Positions 32,378 to 43,289 of a stretch of 64,000 nucleotides of DNA are shown piece by piece (position 1 is the stretch's first letter; each line of letters opens with the position of its first letter). The position numbers and the translations under genes are program-made. Location of the stretch: contig JADKBN010000029.1 in NCBI GenBank assembly GCA_016715065.1, forward strand, positions 1 to 64,000. Direction: 5' to 3'. This DNA is from Fibrobacterota bacterium (GTDB lineage: Bacteria > Fibrobacterota > Fibrobacteria > UBA5070). The notes under the pieces are model-generated. The model saw only the letters and a list, made by a program, of their open reading frames with translations, was not told where the DNA came from and searched no databases.

Positions 32378-32457
32378 ATGGCTCCTTGGAACAAGGAAAA
32401 GCCCCTCCTGCCTAGAGGGTCTTTTCCGTTCCAGGCTGCAATGACCTGCAATGAAAA
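32378..32457 (+). repeat. Right imperfect flanking repeat of the helicase cassette
   Basis: Blocks CATGGCTCC, AGGAAAAG, CCC, hairpin, GGGTCTTTT and CAGGCTGCAATGA plus GCAATGAAAAG, in the order seen at 29063-29151. Here CTGCAATGA is present twice. Confidence 0.5.
32395..32427 (+). terminator. Intrinsic terminator after the helicase gene
   Basis: A 13-bp stem GGAAAAGCCCCTC/GAGGGTCTTTTCC with one mismatch and a 7-nt loop, 43 bp past the helicase stop. It resembles the terminator at 29078-29107 in the arms (AAAAG-CCC, GGGTCTTTT). Confidence 0.7.
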
Positions 32458-32573
32458 GGTCCGGTGCTCGATTCCCCGCGCGCGGAGTGTTTCTTGACCC
32501 GGTGTCCCGATGGCATGTATCGTTGGACTCTTGCAACGGCCACTGCCACCATTTTCCGGGAAACGCCCTTTTC

Positions 32574-33398
32574 ATGCCACTTCGTGAAGAACAGATCGAA
32601 CGGTACCTTCGCCACCTCATCTTGGATGGGTTTGGAGGAACCGGCCAGGAGAAACTCTTGGAGTCTTCCGTGCTGGTGATCGGGACCGGCGGGCTTGGCT
32701 CGCCCGCCTGTCTGTACCTGGCGGCGGCCGGGGTGGGACGCATCGGGGTCGTGGATGGCGACCGCGTGGAAATTTCCAACCTGCAAAGACAAGTGATCCA
32801 CCATACATCGGACCTCGCACGGGCCAAGGTGCGGTCTGCTTCGGAAAAAATGCGCGCCATCAACCCCGAAGTGCGCGTGGTGGAACACCCCTTTTTCCTG
32901 GACCACACCAACATCCTGGAAGTTGTGGCCGGCTATGATTTCGTTCTGGACTGCACCGATGGATTTCCTATCAAGTTTTTGATCAACGATGCGTGCGTGC
33001 TGGCCAACAAGCCCTTCAACCACGCCGGCGTGTTGCGCTGGGAAGGCCAGACCATGACCTGCCTCCCCTGGAGGTCGGCTTCCTATCGGTGCGTGTTTCG
33101 CAAGGCGCCGGATCCCGGAATCGTGCCATCCTGTGCGCAGGCCGGTGTTTTGGGTGCCATGGCGGGTACGCTGGGAACCCTGCAGGCCACCGAGGCTGTC
33201 AAATACCTGCTGGGAGCGGGCGAATTGCTGGAGAACCGATTGATGGTGTACGATTCCCTCCGGATGCGGATGCGGACCGTGAACGTCAAGCGGGATCCGC
33301 GCTGGGAGATCGGCGCCCCCCATCCGGACATCGTCGTGCTCGAGCCCATCGAGGCTCCCAAACCGTGCTCCATCGAACCTTCGGAGATCCAAGGATGA
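32574..33398 (+). CDS. MoeB/ThiF-like E1 adenylyltransferase lacking the zinc cysteines
   Basis: 274 aa from ATG 32574, where the family's N-terminus begins (LREEQIERYLRHLIL). The enzyme should adenylate the C-terminal glycine of a ubiquitin-like sulfur carrier using ATP. Visible parts: the nucleotide-binding loop GTGGLG (37-42), DGDRVEISNLQRQ with the catalytic Arg, Asp129 in DCTDG, and a candidate catalytic Cys187 in VPSCAQAGVLG. The two CxxC pairs that hold zinc in MoeB/ThiF are degraded: SYRC (170-173) and RWEIG (243-247) in place of CxxC. No rhodanese domain. It overlaps the JAMM gene by ATGA; no MoaD/ThiS-like partner is seen nearby. Confidence 0.85.
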   Translation: MPLREEQIERYLRHLILDGFGGTGQEKLLESSVLVIGTGGLGSPACLYLAAAGVGRIGVVDGDRVEISNLQRQVIHHTSDLARAKVRSASEKMRAINPEVRVVEHPFFLDHTNILEVVAGYDFVLDCTDGFPIKFLINDACVLANKPFNHAGVLRWEGQTMTCLPWRSASYRCVFRKAPDPGIVPSCAQAGVLGAMAGTLGTLQATEAVKYLLGAGELLENRLMVYDSLRMRMRTVNVKRDPRWEIGAPHPDIVVLEPIEAPKPCSIEPSEIQG

Positions 33399-34258
33399 AC
33401 GACACCAAAGCCCCCAAATCCTCACAGCTCGGCTGGGACATGGACCATGTCTGGCTCCTGCGCGAAGGCAACTGGATCCTGGAGGGGGAATGGAGATCCG
33501 CGAAGGCGGGATGGCGGACCATCCACGGCCGGGTGGAGATCTTCGACGACACGGCCCGTTACATCCTGGGCGACGAAGAGGGACCGCAGAGATTGTTGCG
33601 GCTCTCGCCGGCACGTGCCAACCGACAGGCCTTCAAGGTGGAAGTCCACACGGAATCCGTCACCCTGGTGGGCAGTGTCCGGTCTTTCGGGATGCGACAA
33701 GATCTGACCGCGGCGGCGGGGAACTGGAACCTGGCCGAGACCGCCTTGCAGCGTTCCGACGCCTCGGTGGAGGTGGACGGCATCTTCACGAGACTGGGCG
33801 ATGTCCACGATGCCTGGCGATGGATCCTGCGGCCCCAGCCCCTGGACGAGACCTGGACCGTCCCCCAGTCGGTGGTTAGCCATATTCGCACCCTAGCCCG
33901 TGCCGGCGCCCCTTTGGAGCAATGCGGCCTGTTGGTGGGCAAGGCATCCGAGCGCGCGGTGCTGGCAACGGTGGATATGACCAACATCGCCGCTTCCGAG
34001 GATACCCACGCCATGGATCCCGCCGCCTTGGCGCAGGCTGTTGAGGCTGCGCAGGGAGCCGGTATGGAGGTTCTGGGGCATTGGCATAGCCATCCGTTCT
34101 CTCCCGCCCGCCAATCCGACGAGGACATCCGTCTGGCCAATGCGCAAGAAACCGTGTTCGGAGTGGTGTCCCTGATGGAGGATGCCGCCACGCCATTGGG
34201 GCTGTTTCGCATCCGGTCGGGGGTCTCGCTACCCGTCAAGCTCGTCGTCCAGGACTGA
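33395..34258 (+). CDS. JAMM/MPN-domain metalloprotease with an unrecognised N-terminal domain
   Basis: 287 aa from ATG 33395, overlapping the E1 stop. Residues ~155-287 form a JAMM domain with a complete zinc motif: Glu175 (LEQCGLLVG), then H231-S-H233, seven residues, S241, two residues, D244. Proteins of this class release ubiquitin-like sulfur carriers or cut amide bonds after them. Residues 1-150 are beta-rich and Trp-containing (WILEGEWRSAKAGWRTIHG) and match no family I know. Pairing with an E1 suggests conjugation and release of a ubiquitin-like protein, or sulfur transfer for cysteine, thiamine or cofactor synthesis. glyA follows on the same strand after about 100 bp. Confidence 0.85.
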   Translation: MNDTKAPKSSQLGWDMDHVWLLREGNWILEGEWRSAKAGWRTIHGRVEIFDDTARYILGDEEGPQRLLRLSPARANRQAFKVEVHTESVTLVGSVRSFGMRQDLTAAAGNWNLAETALQRSDASVEVDGIFTRLGDVHDAWRWILRPQPLDETWTVPQSVVSHIRTLARAGAPLEQCGLLVGKASERAVLATVDMTNIAASEDTHAMDPAALAQAVEAAQGAGMEVLGHWHSHPFSPARQSDEDIRLANAQETVFGVVSLMEDAATPLGLFRIRSGVSLPVKLVVQD

Positions 34259-34355
34259 TCGGCAGATTCCGATCCTCGGATCGGACAGGTGACCCAGGGG
34301 TTCTATCTTTCCGCCCCGACGATCCGATCCATCATTCTTTCCAGGAGTCCTCTCC

Positions 34356-35600
34356 ATGAGCATCCTCCAGTCCCAAGATCCAGAAATCCACCTGGCGACC
34401 CTCCACGAGGAGCTTCGCCAGATTCATGGCCTCGAACTGATCGCTTCCGAGAACTACGTCTCCCCCGCGGTGCTGGACGCGATGTCGTCCGTGTTCACCA
34501 ACAAGTACTCGGAAGGCTATCCCGGCAAGCGCTACTACGGCGGGCAGGAGTTCGTGGATGTGGTCGAGACCTTGGCCATCGAACGCGCCAAGTCGCTGTT
34601 CGGCGCCAAGTACGCCAATGTCCAGCCGCTGTCCGGATCGCCCGCGAACCTCGCTGTCTACTTCGCCTTGCTCAATCCAGGCGACACCGTGTTGGGCTTG
34701 GCGTTGGACCACGGCGGCCACCTTTCTCACGGTCACCCTGTCAATGCATCGGGCATCTTGTACAAGTTCACCCAGTACACGGTGGATAAAACGACCGGCC
34801 GCATCGACATGAACCAGGTGCGCGAGATCGCCCGCCGCGAAAAGCCCAAGCTGATTCTCGCCGGATTTTCCGCCTACTCCCGCGGCCTGGACTGGAAAGA
34901 ATTCAAATCCATCGCCGACGAAGTCGGCGCCTACACCATGGCCGACATCGCCCACATCGCGGGACTTGTCGCAGGGAAGGCGATCGAGTCACCGGTGGGG
35001 ATTTTCGATGTGGTCACGACCACCACCCACAAGACCCTTCGCGGTCCGCGCGGCGCCTTGATCCTCACCAATTCCGAAGAACTTTCCAAGAAGTTCGACC
35101 GGGCCATCTTTCCCGGAATGCAGGGCGGCCCCCACATTCCGCAGATCGCCGCCAAGGCAGTGGCCTTTGGCGAAGCCCTGCGTCCCTCCTTTCAGGATTA
35201 CGCGAAAAACGTGATCCTCAATGCCCAGCGGCTTTCCAGCAAGCTCCAGGAGAAGGGCTTCACGGTGATCTCCGGCGGCACCGACAACCATCTCCTGGTG
35301 GTCGACATGACCTCCAAGGGCCTGTCCGGCAAAGAATCCGAGAGGCTCTTCGACGAGGTGGGCATTTCCAGCTCGCGTTCCACGATCCCCTACGACCCCC
35401 GCAAGCCGCTGGATCCCTCCGGTGTGCGATTGGGATCCGCCGCGGTCACCACCCGCGGGTTTGGACTGGAACAGATGGACTTCATCGCAGACATTTTGGA
35501 TCGCGCCGTGGCCAGCCGCTCGGACGAAGCGAAGTTGGCCTCGCTCAAGGCGGAGGTGTCCGCCCTCGCGACGGGCTACCCCCTGTTCAAGATGGCCTAA
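34356..35600 (+). CDS. glyA: Serine hydroxymethyltransferase
   Basis: 414 aa, the normal length. It interconverts serine and glycine with tetrahydrofolate, giving 5,10-methylene-THF for one-carbon metabolism in the cytoplasm. Family motifs are complete: ELIASENYVS, SEGYPGKRYYGG, the PLP-binding TTTTHKTLRGPRG (Lys226) and MQGGPH. An AGGAG ribosome-binding site lies at 34344-34348, about 7 bp before the ATG. Its TAA overlaps the stop of the convergent histidine kinase gene by 4 bp. Confidence 0.97.
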   Translation: MSILQSQDPEIHLATLHEELRQIHGLELIASENYVSPAVLDAMSSVFTNKYSEGYPGKRYYGGQEFVDVVETLAIERAKSLFGAKYANVQPLSGSPANLAVYFALLNPGDTVLGLALDHGGHLSHGHPVNASGILYKFTQYTVDKTTGRIDMNQVREIARREKPKLILAGFSAYSRGLDWKEFKSIADEVGAYTMADIAHIAGLVAGKAIESPVGIFDVVTTTTHKTLRGPRGALILTNSEELSKKFDRAIFPGMQGGPHIPQIAAKAVAFGEALRPSFQDYAKNVILNAQRLSSKLQEKGFTVISGGTDNHLLVVDMTSKGLSGKESERLFDEVGISSSRSTIPYDPRKPLDPSGVRLGSAAVTTRGFGLEQMDFIADILDRAVASRSDEAKLASLKAEVSALATGYPLFKMA

Positions 35601-37813
35601 AGCTCCAGCCCAGTGAACCGGTGGATGGCTGCGGCCAAATCCTGTCGCGAGGCGGGTTTGGCCACGAAGGCGTCCATACCGGCACCCAGACAGGCTTCCC
35701 GATCTTCCGGAAGCACCGATGCGGAAAGAGCCACCAGAGGAATCCGGTGGCTTTTTTGTTCCCCATCCAGCTCCCGAAGTCGCTTGGCCACCAGATGGCC
35801 ATCCAAGTCCGGCATCTGCATGTCCAGGAAGGCGATGTCGAACCTGTTTTCCAGAAGACAGCGCAGGGCCGCCTCGCCGCCATCCACGACGGTCGGAACC
35901 AGGCCCATGCTCTGCAGCTGACGCTGGATCACCCTGCGATTGACAGGGTTGTCGTCGGCGACCAGCACCTCGAGGCTTTCCGGGAATTGAGACGGATCTT
36001 GTCTTACTGTGGAATCAGGGCCCGAGTCGCCATCCAGCTCCAGTAGCCGCGCCAAGGTGGAGAGGCGCACGGGAATGGGCAGCTGGTGCTTTCCGTTGGT
36101 GCCGGGGGCGCTGCGCACGATCGCGACAATGCGGGCACCAGGCCAGGTCGCCACGATTTTTTCCAGCTCCATCCGACATTCCAGATCGACCAGCGCGACA
36201 TCCACCGGCAGATCCAACGGGACCGCCCGGTTGAATGCGATAGCCTCCACCCCCACGCACGCGCAGGCGTCCAGCAGCGAGCGTACCACCTCCCGTGATG
36301 GAGAATGGACAAGCACGGTCTTGCCGCATGGCCGCATGGGCACCTCCGTGTCGATCCCCAGCTCCAGGTCCACCCGAAAGACGGATCCTTTCCCCAGAAC
36401 GCTGCGCACCTGGATGTCGCCATTCATGGCCATTGCGAGTCGTCGGGAAATGGTCAATCCCAAGCCGGTCCCTCCCGTTCTGGCGGTGCGGCCACCGATC
36501 TGCATGAATGGATGGAACAGCCTGGTCAGCCCCTCCGCCGATATTCCAGGGCCGGTATCGGAAACTTCCAGGGAAAACACGGCCCTACCCGGCTTCCGGG
36601 TGCGACGGGCGTGCACACGAACGCAAACGATCCCTCGCTCGGTGAACTTCGATGCGTTCCCCACGATGTTAGACAAGATCTGACGCACTCTGCCTTCGTC
36701 GCCGCGGACCTGGCGGAAGGTGCCGGGATCCCATCGCCAGAGAAGGTCCACCCCCCGAGCCTGGCCCACCGCGGCGAACAATCCCACCACCTTTTCCACC
36801 AGCTCGCGCAGATCGAAAGGCGCCTCTCGCAGTTCCAGCCTCCCGGCTTCGATCTTGGCCATGTCCAGGATTTCGTCCAAAATGGAAAGGAGAGCCGATC
36901 CCGCGTCGTGGGCGGTCTCCACCATTTCGCATTGGTCCACCGAAAGCTCGGTCTGTCGCAACAATTCGGTCATGCCCAAGATGGCGTTCATGGGAGTGCG
37001 GATCTCGTGGCTCATGCTGGCCAGAAAATCGCCTTTGGCCCGACTGGCCAGAGTGGCCTCCTGCAGGGCTGCTTCCAATTCCAAGCCCATCTTGACGCGA
37101 TCGGAGATTTCCATGCACACACCAGTCACGCTGAATCCGTCCTCCATATTCCCACGAAGGTCCACGTCTTCGGTGAACCACTTCCAGTTCCCCTCCAGAT
37201 CGCGGCATCGGAACTCCTGGCGGTAGTGGGAGATTCCCTGGCGCATGGCCTCCTCGGAGCGTTGGTCGCAGGCCAAGATTTCATCGGGGTCACGACTTCG
37301 ATACCACGCATGGTGGAATCGTTCGCCGGGTAGGATTTCCAGATGCAGCAGTCGATTTGCAACGTCCTCGTTCACCAAATGGAGATCCCACACGAAGCGA
37401 TCCTCCGCCACCCGGACCCGGGCGTGCCAGAGGATGCTTCCGGCTTGACTCAATACGGCGTGCAAGGCTTCGACCTCTTCTGCCACCACGGTCACGGGTG
37501 TTGCGACGATCAGTTTGAGGTCCGGGTGGCTGTCGAGGCTGCCGGAACTCAGACGCCATCGCGCACAAGTACCTGACTGCACCAGGAACTCGATCTCCGC
37601 GCAACCTGCTCCTTCGGATCCGAGAAGCTCCAGCAGCGAAGCTCGATGGTCTGGACACACGAAGGTCACCAGATCCTCGCCCTGGAGTTCGCCCAGCTCC
37701 ATCGAAAGCGCTGCTGGGTTGCGCATTTCCACTCGGGACCCGCGCATCACCAAGACCGGATCCGGCAGACCCCGGAAGATGCTGTCCAAAAGCGATTCTG
37801 GGTTGGGCGACAT
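35597..37813 (-). CDS. Hybrid sensor histidine kinase with PAS domains and receiver
   Basis: 738 aa, no membrane segment, so a cytoplasmic sensor. Domains in order: PAS-like (~8-110), a second PAS/PAC (~120-240, ending in GVCMEISDR), HisKA with SHEIRTPMN (His269), HATPase with NIVGNASKF, DTGPGIS and GTGLGL, a degenerate receiver (~500-600) lacking the usual acidic site, and a C-terminal receiver with FLDMQMPDLDG (phospho-acceptor Asp664) and ALSAS. The protein keeps phosphotransfer internal unless a separate HPt partner exists; none is seen here. The gene is divergent from the trehalose-phosphatase-like gene. Signal unknown. Confidence 0.93.
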   Translation of the reverse strand: MSPNPESLLDSIFRGLPDPVLVMRGSRVEMRNPAALSMELGELQGEDLVTFVCPDHRASLLELLGSEGAGCAEIEFLVQSGTCARWRLSSGSLDSHPDLKLIVATPVTVVAEEVEALHAVLSQAGSILWHARVRVAEDRFVWDLHLVNEDVANRLLHLEILPGERFHHAWYRSRDPDEILACDQRSEEAMRQGISHYRQEFRCRDLEGNWKWFTEDVDLRGNMEDGFSVTGVCMEISDRVKMGLELEAALQEATLASRAKGDFLASMSHEIRTPMNAILGMTELLRQTELSVDQCEMVETAHDAGSALLSILDEILDMAKIEAGRLELREAPFDLRELVEKVVGLFAAVGQARGVDLLWRWDPGTFRQVRGDEGRVRQILSNIVGNASKFTERGIVCVRVHARRTRKPGRAVFSLEVSDTGPGISAEGLTRLFHPFMQIGGRTARTGGTGLGLTISRRLAMAMNGDIQVRSVLGKGSVFRVDLELGIDTEVPMRPCGKTVLVHSPSREVVRSLLDACACVGVEAIAFNRAVPLDLPVDVALVDLECRMELEKIVATWPGARIVAIVRSAPGTNGKHQLPIPVRLSTLARLLELDGDSGPDSTVRQDPSQFPESLEVLVADDNPVNRRVIQRQLQSMGLVPTVVDGGEAALRCLLENRFDIAFLDMQMPDLDGHLVAKRLRELDGEQKSHRIPLVALSASVLPEDREACLGAGMDAFVAKPASRQDLAAAIHRFTGLEL

Positions 37814-37876
37814 TCGGAGTTTATTGTATCAGATCTGTGGCCAAAGCTCCAGCGATGGCCTAGATTTTTCCCCACC

Positions 37877-38677
37877 ATGGAAGCGTCCATCGCCCTCACC
37901 TCGGCGTTGAAATCCCAAAAACTGGATAGGCTCCTGCGAGCCCGACGAATTTTGCTCGCAACGGATTTCGACGGGACGCTGACTTCCCTGGATCAGGACG
38001 GTCCCCTGGGAATCCACCCCCTGGCCCTGGAAGCCTTGCATCGGTTAGCGGCCAAGCCAGCGATTCAGATCGCACTTGTTTCCGGGCGACGCGGATTGGA
38101 TCTGGAAACCTTGAGTTCCGACCTTCCTCCCTGCTGGAAAATTTCCGACCACGGCAGATGTTGTCGCGACCCCGACGGTAAACTCCTGGGGGATTGGCCC
38201 AGTCACGCCGGAACCGGCCCCTTGGAAAAGGCATGGCTCCAAGCTGAGACGCACCTTGGCCAACATCACGATTTCCAGGTGGATCGCAAGCGCTTTTCGG
38301 TGGTCGTACACTTGCCCACTCGCCTGTCCCACCAGGGTCTGGAATGTCTGGAGCGTTGGATGGCCATTTCGCGCAGTTTCGGGCTGGAAGTGGTTCGGGG
38401 CAGGCGCTTTGTGGAGGCGCTGGTTCCGGGGTTCGACAAACGAAGGGCCCTATTGCGATTGTCCGCCCACTTGCGGTGCGATTTCCGGATTTTTGGTGGA
38501 GACGACATCTCCGACCTCTCGACTCTTTCAGAGCTTTCCAGCCGTCCGGATGGAATGTCCGTTTTCCTGCGCTCCAACGAGAGAGTCAACTCCGGCATTG
38601 CCGTGGATGCCACCGTGGACGGTCCGGAGGGATGGGCTGCCTTTTTGTGGGAACTTTCGGAGCGAATCGCGGACTGA
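37877..38677 (+). CDS. otsB: Trehalose-6-phosphate phosphatase-like HAD hydrolase
   Basis: 266 aa from ATG 37877. HAD motif I is DFDGTL (nucleophile and acid-base Asp pair), motif II lies in LVSGR, and motif IV is FGGDDISDL. The layout, including a cap between motifs II and III, fits the OtsB family, which converts trehalose 6-phosphate to trehalose. No otsA is adjacent, so the substrate is inferred from family only. The start codon is set by the position of motif I and lies 63 bp from the divergent kinase gene. Confidence 0.8.
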   Translation: MEASIALTSALKSQKLDRLLRARRILLATDFDGTLTSLDQDGPLGIHPLALEALHRLAAKPAIQIALVSGRRGLDLETLSSDLPPCWKISDHGRCCRDPDGKLLGDWPSHAGTGPLEKAWLQAETHLGQHHDFQVDRKRFSVVVHLPTRLSHQGLECLERWMAISRSFGLEVVRGRRFVEALVPGFDKRRALLRLSAHLRCDFRIFGGDDISDLSTLSELSSRPDGMSVFLRSNERVNSGIAVDATVDGPEGWAAFLWELSERIAD

Positions 38678-38730
38678 ACGCCAGAGGCGCGAAGGGTTCC
38701 TACCTTGCCTGCCTCCATGAAGGGTCTACG

Positions 38731-39921
38731 ATGAACCGAGCCGATGTCTGCTCCCCTTGCACCGAGGGGTATTCACCCACGGCAATTCCGGGGGCCTCCT
38801 CCTGGAATCCAACCGAGCAAGCACCTCTGGCCGACGGTCTGCCCTATGCACGGGAATTTTCCTACCAGGGTCTGCGCGTCTGGCCCAATGTCTATCTGGC
38901 CCCCATGGAAGGAGTGACGGATCCCGCCTTCCGGCGACTCTGCAAGCGGTTGGCCCACGGCCGGATGGGAATGCTGGTTTCCGAATTCGTGAGCATCGAG
39001 GGCCTGACCCGCTTCAATCCCCGCACGGAAGAAAAGGCTCGGTTTTTCCCGGAAGAACTTCCGTTCACCGTCCAAATCTTTGGCTCTGAACCCGAGCGCA
39101 TGGCTTGGGCCGCCAAACGGGTGGAAGAATCGGGGGCGTCCGCCGTGGAAATCAATTGCGGCTGCCCGGTTCCCAAGGTGGTGAAAAAAGGGGGCGGGTC
39201 CGGCCTGCTGCGGGATCTTCCTTTGCTTGCGCGCATCTGTTCGGAGGTTCGTGCTGCCGTTTCCATCCCGTGTTCCATCAAGGTGCGCATCGGATGGGCG
39301 GACGACTTCATCACCGCCTTCGAGACGCTAAAGATCGCCGAAGACACCGGCATGGGCCTTTTGGTGGTCCACGGACGCACGCGCGCGCAGGGTTACAAGG
39401 GCTGGGCGAACTGGGACGTGATCGGCGAGGTGAAGAGCCGCGCCAAGATTCCTGTGGTGGGAAATGGCGACATCACCACCTGGCAGGGGGCTGTGGACCG
39501 CTTGTCGCGCTACGGGGTGGATGGCGTGCTGTGCGGGCGCGGTGCGATGCACAATCCTTGGATCTTCGGGCAGATCGCCGACCTCTACGAGGGACGCACC
39601 CCCCGCTCCCCTACCTTGCGGGAGCACCAGGAGGTCTTTCGGACCTACCTGGATCTGTTGCGGGAAGAAATGGACCACGAAGGGCGGGTGCTGGGGAAGC
39701 TCAAGCAGTTCGCGGCCCGTTGCATGAAGAGCCTGCGTGGTGTCTCCTCCGCCCGCACCGAGATGCTTCGGTCGGAATCTGTCCAGCACTACCTGGACAT
39801 TTCCGATGCCTTCTTCGAGCGGTTGGAGCAGGAGGGCGGCGCGTCGTGGGATCCTGGCGCCGTGCGCGAACTCAACGGCAAATCGGCCGAAGAACCGGAA
39901 GCCGGCGCCTCACACTGGTGA
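38731..39921 (+). CDS. dus: tRNA-dihydrouridine synthase
   Basis: 396 aa from ATG 38731. It reduces specific uridines in tRNA D-loops using FMN and NADPH. Motifs: LAPMEGVTDPAFR at the barrel start, the catalytic Cys in NCGCPV, KVRIGW, VHGRTR, and GNGDI for phosphate binding. The first ~50 residues are an extension before the TIM barrel, and the C-terminal ~120 residues form the helical tRNA-binding domain. Convergent with the radical SAM gene. It is longer than the ~320-350 aa usual for DusA/B/C types, and the subtype is not clear. Confidence 0.93.
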   Translation: MNRADVCSPCTEGYSPTAIPGASSWNPTEQAPLADGLPYAREFSYQGLRVWPNVYLAPMEGVTDPAFRRLCKRLAHGRMGMLVSEFVSIEGLTRFNPRTEEKARFFPEELPFTVQIFGSEPERMAWAAKRVEESGASAVEINCGCPVPKVVKKGGGSGLLRDLPLLARICSEVRAAVSIPCSIKVRIGWADDFITAFETLKIAEDTGMGLLVVHGRTRAQGYKGWANWDVIGEVKSRAKIPVVGNGDITTWQGAVDRLSRYGVDGVLCGRGAMHNPWIFGQIADLYEGRTPRSPTLREHQEVFRTYLDLLREEMDHEGRVLGKLKQFAARCMKSLRGVSSARTEMLRSESVQHYLDISDAFFERLEQEGGASWDPGAVRELNGKSAEEPEAGASHW

Positions 39922-39955
39922 GGAGCCTAGCTGTGTTGACCTCATCCGCCGATTC

Positions 39956-40925
<970 letters not shown>

Positions 40926-40936
<11 letters not shown>

Positions 40937-43289
40937 CGGTGAACAGCCGCTCGGCTTCCGGGGGCACGCGCAGGTTCTGGTGGAGGAACCGGTTGACCTC
41001 ACCGGAGGTCGCGAGTTTGCGTGCACCACCGGCGATATCTTTCAGCTCCGACATGGTGTAGCCCCTCAGGAGCACCTTGGTGCGCGGGATGTATCGGGAA
41101 TCCATGGAAAGCGTGTCCATCTGGATGCCCGCCAAGAACAAGGCGCAAGCTGGATCCGCGGCCATTTCACCACAGACGGAAACCGGCACCCCGGCGCGGG
41201 TCGCTTCCCACGAAAGCCGGGACAGAAGACTCAGCAAGGCCGGATGGTAGTTGCTGGCCAGTTCCGCGACCTTGCGGTTGCCGCGATCGGCCGCCACGGT
41301 GTACTGGAGCAGGTCGTTGGTGCCCACCGACAGGAAGTCGACCAGACGGGTGAGGTGGCTGGCGATTTCCACGGCGGCGGGGACTTCGATCATCGCGCCG
41401 ACCTGGACCTCTTCCTGGAAGGCCAATCCCCGGGAACGCAGTTCCGCCCGGGCCAGGTCCACCTGGCGCAGGACTTCCTTCATCTCGTCGACGGCCGAGA
41501 TCATCGGGAACAAAATCCGTCCACGACGGGAATCGCAGGCACGCAACAAGGCGCGCAGTTGTGTTCGGAACAATTCCGGATGGGCCAAGGACAAACGGAT
41601 GGAGCGCTGCCCCAGGAAGGGGTTGTCTTCCAGTTCCTGGTTTTCCGGATTTTGGAGGAACGGGGCGATCTTGTCGCCGCCGAGGTCCAGAGTTCGGAAG
41701 GTGATCGTGCGGTCGGGAAATTCTTCGAAGGCCTTTTGGTAGACCGCCAATTGCTGGGCTTCCGTAGGGGCGTCGCGGCGCATCAGATACGGGAATTCCG
41801 TGCGGTAAAGTCCCACGCAATCGGCTCCACGGGCGCGGGCGATCGAGAACTCGCGCAAGAGCCCCACGTTGGCGGCAACCTGGATGATTTCGCCCGAGGC
41901 GAGCCGGCAAGGTCCGAGGAGTTCGCGATCGGCACCGACCTCCACCCGTGCTTCTTCGATTTCGGAGACCCGCAGGTATTCTTCCAGCACGGATTTGGTG
42001 GGCCGCACGAACACGTTGCCCACCACCGCGTCCACCAGGATCTGGTCTCCGTCTTCCACTTCCGTGGCCGGTGCACCCACGCCCGTGATGGCGGGCAGGT
42101 TCAATGCACGGGACATCAGGCTCACATGGCTGGTCACACCACCTTCGGCGGTCACGAAGGCTTTGGCTCCGCGCGTGGCCAGCACCACCAGGTCTCCCGG
42201 CGACAGAGCCTGTGCGAACACCACCGCCCCGTTGGGGTCGCGTTCGGAGAGGGTGCGCCCCACCAATTTCCCCACCAGCATGCGTCCGATGTCGGCGAAG
42301 TCGGCGGCGCGTTCGCGCAGGTAGTCGCTCTTGGCCAGCAGCATGACCTGGACCATCTGGTCCACGGCGTCGAACACAGCCAGGGCCGCGGAATTTCCGG
42401 TTGCGATGCGAGAGACCACGGAGCTGTGGAAAACCGGATCGTTCAGCAAAAGCGCCTGGGCTCCGAACACGAAGGCCAATTCTTGTCCAACCAGTTCCAC
42501 CGCGGCGGCCTCGCAGCGATGGATCTCTTCCAGGCTCGCGTGGATGGCCGCGTCGAGGGCGAGCTTTTCGTTGGCTTCGCCGTCGGAAGCCAAAAGTTCC
42601 AGGGCGCTACGATGGATCTCCTCGCCATGGCGGTAGGAGGGCCCCAGGACCATGCCCGGCGCGGCGGCGAACCCGCGCAAAAGCTGCATTTCGCCTTTTT
42701 TCGCGAAGGCCGCGGTGCCCGAATTGCGTCCCGTGGCATCGTCGAGGATTTTCAGTTGCCGTTCCCGGTCGCCGATTCCCCTCTCCAGGGCCAACAGCAA
42801 CCGTGCGCTCTCCACCACGCCCGAAAGGTGGGAGGCCAACGCCACCACCAGGTGTTCCACTTCGGCGGGCTGGACCTGTTGGCGGGTCGAACGAACCACC
42901 ACCACGCCGTTGCAGCGGCCGCGGGTCACCATGGGCACGCCCAGGTAGGAAACCAGGTTGTCTTCGGTCAGCTGGACAAAACGCCGAAACCCCGGAGTGC
43001 GTGGGCCATCGGCCACGTTCAGGCTTTCGCGGGTCTGGGCGATCATTCCCGTCAGGCCTTCGCCCAACTCCAAGCGAACAGGCATGGAGGGGGCACCAGA
43101 CGAGGTCGCCTCCAGCGTGAGCGTCATGGTTTCCGGGTCTGCCAGATACAGATTGCAAAGGTCGCCGCCCAGATGTTCCGAGACCAGACGAACCACCTGC
43201 GAGGCGATTTCGCGCAATCCGCTGGCTCGCGATACGATCCTGGCGAAGTCGGAAAGCAGAGCCAACGACCTGGACGGATTCTCCTCCAT
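40926..43289 (-). CDS. ptsP: Phosphoenolpyruvate-protein phosphotransferase with GAF domain (EI-Ntr type)
   Basis: 787 aa from ATG 43289, which shares one base with the stop of the PfkB gene (TGATG). An N-terminal GAF domain (~15-165) is followed by a full enzyme I: the His-domain GGVTSHVSLMSRALNLPAITG with the phosphorylated His, the PEP-binding barrel (GLYRTEFPYLM, TFRTLDLGGDK, ILFPMIS) and the C-terminal FLSVGTNDLLQY, VSVCGEMA. It takes phosphate from PEP and passes it to an HPr/NPr-type protein. The GAF domain marks the nitrogen-regulatory PtsP branch. No HPr gene is in the window. Confidence 0.93.

Noticed and set aside
34269..34284. Hairpin CCGATCC/GGATCGG between the JAMM gene and glyA as a terminator or riboswitch
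   Set aside because: A 2-base loop is strained, there is no T run, and no riboswitch consensus is visible.
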